Assembly: GCA_903920415.1 (NCBI GenBank)
Contig: CAIXMD010000263.1
Location: 1 to 9,985 of the forward strand
Direction of reading: 5' to 3'
Length of the DNA stretch: 9,985 nucleotides
DNA from: an uncultured Desulfomonile sp.
GTDB taxonomy: Bacteria > Desulfobacterota > Desulfomonilia > Desulfomonilales > Desulfomonilaceae
Shown: one piece after another, positions 6,466-9,985 of the stretch
Layout of the letters: the number at the start of each line of letters is the position of its first letter
Position numbering within the stretch: position 1 is the first letter of the stretch
Notes under the pieces: model-generated
What the model was told of the DNA's origin: nothing
The model's input: only the letters and a program-made list of their open reading frames with translations
Databases searched by the model: none
Made by a program: the position numbers and the translations under genes

Positions 6466-8634
6466 TCATACAGTTCCCATACGTTCGACCTTTTCCACAC
6501 CCTTAACGTTCCTAAGTGCGTTCATTATGCGCGTGAGGTGTTCCAGGTTACGCACAGAGACCATGAAGATACCATGGGCTTTGAGTTCGTCCTGAGTTTT
6601 CACATTGGCCTGAACTATGTCTGAATCGTTTGAAGAAAAAACACCACTAATTGCGGCAAGCAAGCCGGATCTATTCTCTGCATCAATTGACAGCCCAACG
6701 AGACGACTGAGATTCTGCTCATCGTCCCAACTAACATCGACAATTCGATTACTGTCTGTAGCCAGAAGGTTTTCGCAATCCTGTTTGTGGATCGTAACGC
6801 CTCGGCCCCTAGTAATAAATCCCCTGATTGCGTCGCCCGGCAATGGGTTGCAGCACTTGGCAAAATTTACCAAGATATCCGTTAGTCCCTGAACCCGGAC
6901 TCCACTCTTAGCTTTACTTATCTGCTTTTGTACAGGTTTTTCCTCTGTTAGAGCAGCCTTTGCCTTTTCCCGCTCCTGGGGGGGGACCAATCTCGTTATC
7001 AAAACTTTGGGAGAAATCCGTCCGTAACCGATGGACGCGTAGAGATCTGTTTCGGTCTTGAAGCTGAATTCCTTTGCGATCTTGAGTATTTCCCCTTCTC
7101 TTTCAGCCCTGTTGAGTTCAATTCTCCATTTTTTTAGTTCGCGATCGACTCCTGCTCGTCCAATCTCTACGGACCTCTCCCTCTCTTCAGCCAGTACGTA
7201 ATGCCTAATTTTTACCCGAGCGCGCCCGGTCTTTACGTACTTCAACCAGTCCTTGCTGGGCTTCTGATGGGCGGACGTAACAATTTCCACGCTGTCGCCC
7301 GTTAACAAATGGTACTTGAGGGGGACCATCTTTCCGTTGACGCGTGCTCCAACGCATCTATGGCCCACCTCTGTGTGTATGGAGTAGGCAAAATCCAGCG
7401 GGGTTGCTCCTTTGGGGAATTCCTTGACCTCACCCTTAGGAGTGAACACGTAAACCTCGTCAGGATAGAGGTCCACTCGGACGTTCTCAAAAAACTCCCG
7501 GGGGTCGTCCATGTCTTGTTGCCACTCCATCATTTGCCTTAGCCAGTTAACCACCTTCGCGTCTTCAGCTTCGACTGCTTTCCCCTCCTTGTAAGACCAA
7601 TGAGCGGCAATCCCTTCTTCAGCGATCAAATCCATCTCATGGGTTCTGATCTGGATCTCGATTCTCGCTCCTTCCGGCCCTATGACGGTGGTATGGAGGG
7701 ACTGGTAACCATTTGCTTTCGGCATGGCAATGTAGTCTTTGAATCTGCCCGGGACTGGACGCCAGAGCGAATGGATGAGGCCCAGAACCGCATAGCATTC
7801 GTTGACGCTGATTAGAATAATTCTAAACGCAATTACATCGTGAATCTGGTCAAATTCAAGATTCTGGGCCAGCATCTTTCTGTTTATACTATAGATTTCC
7901 TTACTACGCCCTTTGGTGACTGCTTCAATAGTATACTGACCCAGTTTCTCTTGGATAATTCTCAGAATGTTATTTACGTGTACTTCCTTGAGTTTTATAG
8001 ATTCCTCAAGGCTGGTCTTAATTAACTCGTATCTCTCAGGTTCCAGGTGCCGGAAGGCAAGGTCTTCCAATTCCGTCCACATCCAATAGATCCCGAGCCG
8101 AGCTGCCAGCGGCGCATAAATCTCCATTGTTTCTCGTGCAATCCTCTGACGGGCCTCCCGAGGCATGTGATCCAGCGTCCGCATGTTGTGGAGTCGATCT
8201 GCAAGTTTAACCAGCAGGACTCTGATGTCCCGGCTCATCGCAAGGATCATTTTTCGGAAATTCTCGGCGTGCCGCTCCTCCTTCGACTGAAACTCGATTT
8301 TGCTAATCTTAGTCACACCGTCCACCAGGAGGGCTATATCCTTGCCGAAGTCCTGCTCCAGGGTGTCAACCGTCGTTAGGGTATCTTCCACAGTGTCGTG
8401 TAAAAGACCCGTGGCGACAGAGGCCTCATCGAGCCTCATCTGCGCTAATATGCCTGCCACTGCGACAGGGTGGACCAGGTAAGGTTCACCGGATCGCCTG
8501 GACTGGCCCTGATGGACTTGTGCCGAGTAAATGTAGGCATGCCGTAAGAGATCAAGGTCCGCATCCGGGTAATAGGATTTAACCAGGTCTTGAATTTCCC
8601 CGAAACGAACTATTGATTTACCTTTAAGGTTCAT
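6466..8634 (-). CDS. rel: Bifunctional (p)ppGpp synthetase/hydrolase, Rel/SpoT family
   Basis: A 722-residue long RSH enzyme that makes and degrades the alarmone (p)ppGpp in the stringent response. Order of domains: HD hydrolase (about 32-185) with His41, HDTVED at 79-84 and LADRLHNM (Asp146), so hydrolysis should be intact; synthetase (about 225-350) with GRSKEIYS at 242-249, Asp266, GRFKDY at 296-301, GYQSLHTT and EIQIRT; TGS (about 392-453); helical region; zinc-finger domain with Cys594-Cys595, His616 and Cys620; and a C-terminal ACT domain (about 641-722). The RFKD loop is the charge type of bifunctional Rel/SpoT, not the acidic loop of synthetase-only RelA. The start is ATG 8634, after which the chain aligns with usual Rel N-termini (IVRFGEIQDLVKSYYPDADLDL). 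A TTG nine codons earlier would fall at the predicted transcription start. It is preceded by its own promoter. Confidence 0.96.
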   Translation of the reverse strand: MNLKGKSIVRFGEIQDLVKSYYPDADLDLLRHAYIYSAQVHQGQSRRSGEPYLVHPVAVAGILAQMRLDEASVATGLLHDTVEDTLTTVDTLEQDFGKDIALLVDGVTKISKIEFQSKEERHAENFRKMILAMSRDIRVLLVKLADRLHNMRTLDHMPREARQRIARETMEIYAPLAARLGIYWMWTELEDLAFRHLEPERYELIKTSLEESIKLKEVHVNNILRIIQEKLGQYTIEAVTKGRSKEIYSINRKMLAQNLEFDQIHDVIAFRIILISVNECYAVLGLIHSLWRPVPGRFKDYIAMPKANGYQSLHTTVIGPEGARIEIQIRTHEMDLIAEEGIAAHWSYKEGKAVEAEDAKVVNWLRQMMEWQQDMDDPREFFENVRVDLYPDEVYVFTPKGEVKEFPKGATPLDFAYSIHTEVGHRCVGARVNGKMVPLKYHLLTGDSVEIVTSAHQKPSKDWLKYVKTGRARVKIRHYVLAEERERSVEIGRAGVDRELKKWRIELNRAEREGEILKIAKEFSFKTETDLYASIGYGRISPKVLITRLVPPQEREKAKAALTEEKPVQKQISKAKSGVRVQGLTDILVNFAKCCNPLPGDAIRGFITRGRGVTIHKQDCENLLATDSNRIVDVSWDDEQNLSRLVGLSIDAENRSGLLAAISGVFSSNDSDIVQANVKTQDELKAHGIFMVSVRNLEHLTRIMNALRNVKGVEKVERMGTV

Positions 8635-8666
8635 GAGTAACTTTATCGTACATGGCTTCAATACCT

Positions 8667-8694
8667 AGAATAACGACGTACTACTCGATTTCAA
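8667..8694 (-). promoter_or_regulatory. rel: Sigma70-type promoter for rel
   Basis: Read on the minus strand: TTGAAA (8694-8689, 5/6 to consensus), a 16-bp spacer, then TATTCT (8672-8667, 4/6). Transcription would begin near 8660, giving a leader of about 26 nt to the ATG at 8634. This supports that start over the in-frame TTG at 8661. Confidence 0.5.
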
Positions 8695-8720
8695 CTGTTA
8701 ATCGTTTTTCGAAACAGCAT

Positions 8721-8786
8721 AAAAAAGAGCACTTCCCCAAACTCCCGAACACGCGAATTTTTCGCTTCGATGTTTCGCAAGCGCTC
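8721..8786 (-). terminator. Branched intrinsic terminator downstream of der
   Basis: On the minus strand GAGCGCTT (8786-8779) pairs with AAGTGCTC (8734-8727) through eight pairs including one G-U, followed immediately by TTTTTT (8726-8721). The 44-nt loop holds a small inner hairpin, GCGAA/TTCGC with a 3-nt loop (8753-8765). It starts 47 bp after the der stop and ends before the rel promoter, which fits separate transcription of the two genes. The large loop lowers confidence. Confidence 0.42.
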
Positions 8787-8832
8787 ATATGGCTAGTACG
8801 GATGCTCATTCAAATACCTTGATACGAAATCG

Positions 8833-9985
8833 TTAACGTTTTACAAAACGTGTTTGCTGGAGAGACCGCCCCTGGCGTTTGCGAAGCAATAATTTTATTG
8901 GAGCACCTCCGAATTGAAAAACCTCTCTCAGACGATTCTGCAAAAATCTTTGGTATGAAAAATGGATTGACTCCGGATAGTTGCAAAAGAACATAAATGT
9001 CGGTGGGGCCACTTGAACTTGAGTACCGTAATAGATCTTGATCCTCTTGGTCTTTCGGTGCATTCCCAATGGGTTTTGAGCTGCTACATCCGCCAAAAAC
9101 TTGTTGATCTCTGATGTCGGTATTCTCTTTCGGAAATTTTCGTCGAGTTCATCGATCAGTTTGAAGAGCTTGGCAGCCCGAGTTCCCTTCAGTGCTGAAA
9201 TTGAAACTACAGGCGCGTAATCAAGATATTTCAAAGAATTTCTCAACATCAGGATAAAGGTATCTATTGTTTTTTCATCCTTCTCGATCAGATCCCATTT
9301 GTTCAAAACCAGTATAATGCCTCGCCCTCGCTCAAATGCGTATCCTGCTATCCTTGCATCCTGTTCTGTCACACCCTCACGGGCATCCATCATCAATATT
9401 ACAATGTCAGCCCTGTTTATAGTGTCAAATGCCTTGATAACGGTGTATTTTTCGACGCGGTCCACGATACGGGAACGCCTCCTGATGCCTGCCGTATCGA
9501 TGAAAAGATACTCCTTGCCATCCCGACGCACAATTGTATCGATGGAGTCTCGGGTCGTGCCGGGTTCAGGGTTGGCCACAAGACGCTCCTTCCCCAATAG
9601 TAGATTGATCAACGTCGATTTGCCGACATTTGGCCTACCCACTACCGCAAGGTTGATCAACGAATCCACCGAATCAGAATTAGATGCGGATTTTTCCGCT
9701 GGTATCTCTTTCAGGAGTGCGTCAATAAATTCTCCCATGCCGTAACCCGTCTTGGCACTAACGGGGAAAATCGGTTCCTTTTCCATCTCCTCTGGGCAGA
9801 GCTGCGGCCACATTTTCCGGCAGAGAAGGCGAAAGTTCGTTGCCTGCCTATGCCGAGAGCAATGTGTCTCATCGAGATGCTGATATGCGTCCAAACATGG
9901 CAGGCTATTTGCAGAGATCCCCGCCCAGCACTGCATCCGTTTCCAAACAAGGTTCACTCGGATGGTGCATGGCACTACTCGGTTC
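8833..9985 (-). CDS. der: Ribosome-assembly GTPase Der (EngA); 5' part missing and apparently disrupted
   Basis: Der carries two tandem G domains and a KH-like domain and acts in 50S subunit assembly. The second half is textbook: end of G domain 1 (PIFPVSAKTGYGMGEFIDALL), acidic Ser-rich linker, then G domain 2 with GRPNVGKS (codons 9639-9616), the TTR switch, DTAG, NKWD (9303-9292) and SALKG, followed by the KH-like domain ending in FGGAPIKLLLRKR. The stop is TAA at 8833. Upstream of about 9785 the same frame stays open to the window edge but reads a Cys/Trp/His-rich sequence with no Der similarity. The NKxD motif of G domain 1, expected roughly 30 residues before the SAKTG motif, is not visible in this or the other two frames. 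So either the gene is broken or rearranged here, or the sequence is chimeric. Codons from 9777 down to 8833 are reliable. Confidence 0.85.
   Translation of the reverse strand, partial: NRVVPCTIRVNLVWKRMQCWAGISANSLPCLDAYQHLDETHCSRHRQATNFRLLCRKMWPQLCPEEMEKEPIFPVSAKTGYGMGEFIDALLKEIPAEKSASNSDSVDSLINLAVVGRPNVGKSTLINLLLGKERLVANPEPGTTRDSIDTIVRRDGKEYLFIDTAGIRRRSRIVDRVEKYTVIKAFDTINRADIVILMMDAREGVTEQDARIAGYAFERGRGIILVLNKWDLIEKDEKTIDTFILMLRNSLKYLDYAPVVSISALKGTRAAKLFKLIDELDENFRKRIPTSEINKFLADVAAQNPLGMHRKTKRIKIYYGTQVQVAPPTFMFFCNYPESIHFSYQRFLQNRLREVFQFGGAPIKLLLRKRQGRSLQQTRFVKR
9786..9985. other. Unassigned 200 bp where der homology is lost
   Basis: Two minus-strand frames and two plus-strand frames are open across most of this stretch, but none resembles Der or any family I recognise. 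The minus frame continuous with der has about six Cys and three Trp in about 65 residues, which is unlike real coding sequence in this window. No inverted-repeat end, target duplication or transposase motif is visible. Its nature is unresolved. Confidence 0.4.

Noticed and set aside
6263..6595. 110-codon plus-strand open frame spanning the rpmB end, the gap and the rel end
   Set aside because: It overlaps the last codons of rpmB in another frame and runs antisense to the conserved ACT domain of rel. No start signal or family match.
8635..8661. Nine-codon N-terminal extension of rel from a TTG
   Set aside because: The predicted transcription start falls at about 8660, so the TTG would not be translated, and Rel homologues normally begin near the ATG at 8634.
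9299..9745. 148-codon plus-strand open frame opposite der
   Set aside because: It lies antisense to the second G domain of Der, whose motifs are complete. The product is Ser/Arg/Ile-rich with no recognisable domain.
1..9985. CRISPR array, tRNA or rRNA genes, insertion sequence, toxin-antitoxin or defence system
   Set aside because: I looked for regular direct repeats, cloverleaf sequences, transposase motifs with terminal repeats and small paired genes. None could be supported.

Overview
The window looks like ordinary chromosomal DNA from a Gram-negative, probably anaerobic bacterium. I lean towards a Desulfobacterota (former deltaproteobacterial) lineage. The reasons are the mix of exported envelope proteins with cleavable signal sequences, a DUF1844 gene, an AmmeMemoRadiSam radical SAM protein, a single bifunctional Rel enzyme and a Cys4-type L28. 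This placement is an inference from gene content, not from a marker tree.

Layout of the plus-strand half (1-6308): the last 32 codons of an AmrS-like radical SAM gene; rpe (ribulose-phosphate 3-epimerase); an exported protein with about 15 TPR repeats; an exported MltD-like protein whose catalytic Glu and other signature residues are replaced; a small heat-shock protein (Hsp20); a zinc-finger-less (class B) J-protein; a DUF1844 protein; and rpmB (L28). The last three sit close together and probably form one transcription unit. Layout of the minus-strand half (6466-9985): rel (bifunctional ppGpp synthetase/hydrolase) and der (ribosome-assembly GTPase). The two halves converge in a 157-bp gap at 6309-6465. 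A branched terminator after der and a good promoter before rel suggest that these two genes are transcribed separately.

Functionally there are three themes. One is envelope or periplasm (TPR protein and MltD-like protein side by side). The second is protein quality control (Hsp20 and J-protein, with no Hsp70 or GrpE in view). The third is ribosome assembly and its control (L28, Rel, Der). There is no CRISPR array, tRNA, rRNA, insertion sequence or obvious defence system.

Two points deserve a second look. The MltD-like protein keeps the family fold signature but has lost the catalytic Glu and the conserved Gln and Asn positions, so it looks like a pseudoenzyme. In der, family similarity stops abruptly near 9777-9785: the first G domain is not recognisable in any frame of the last ~200 bp, which suggests a frameshift, rearrangement or chimeric junction.
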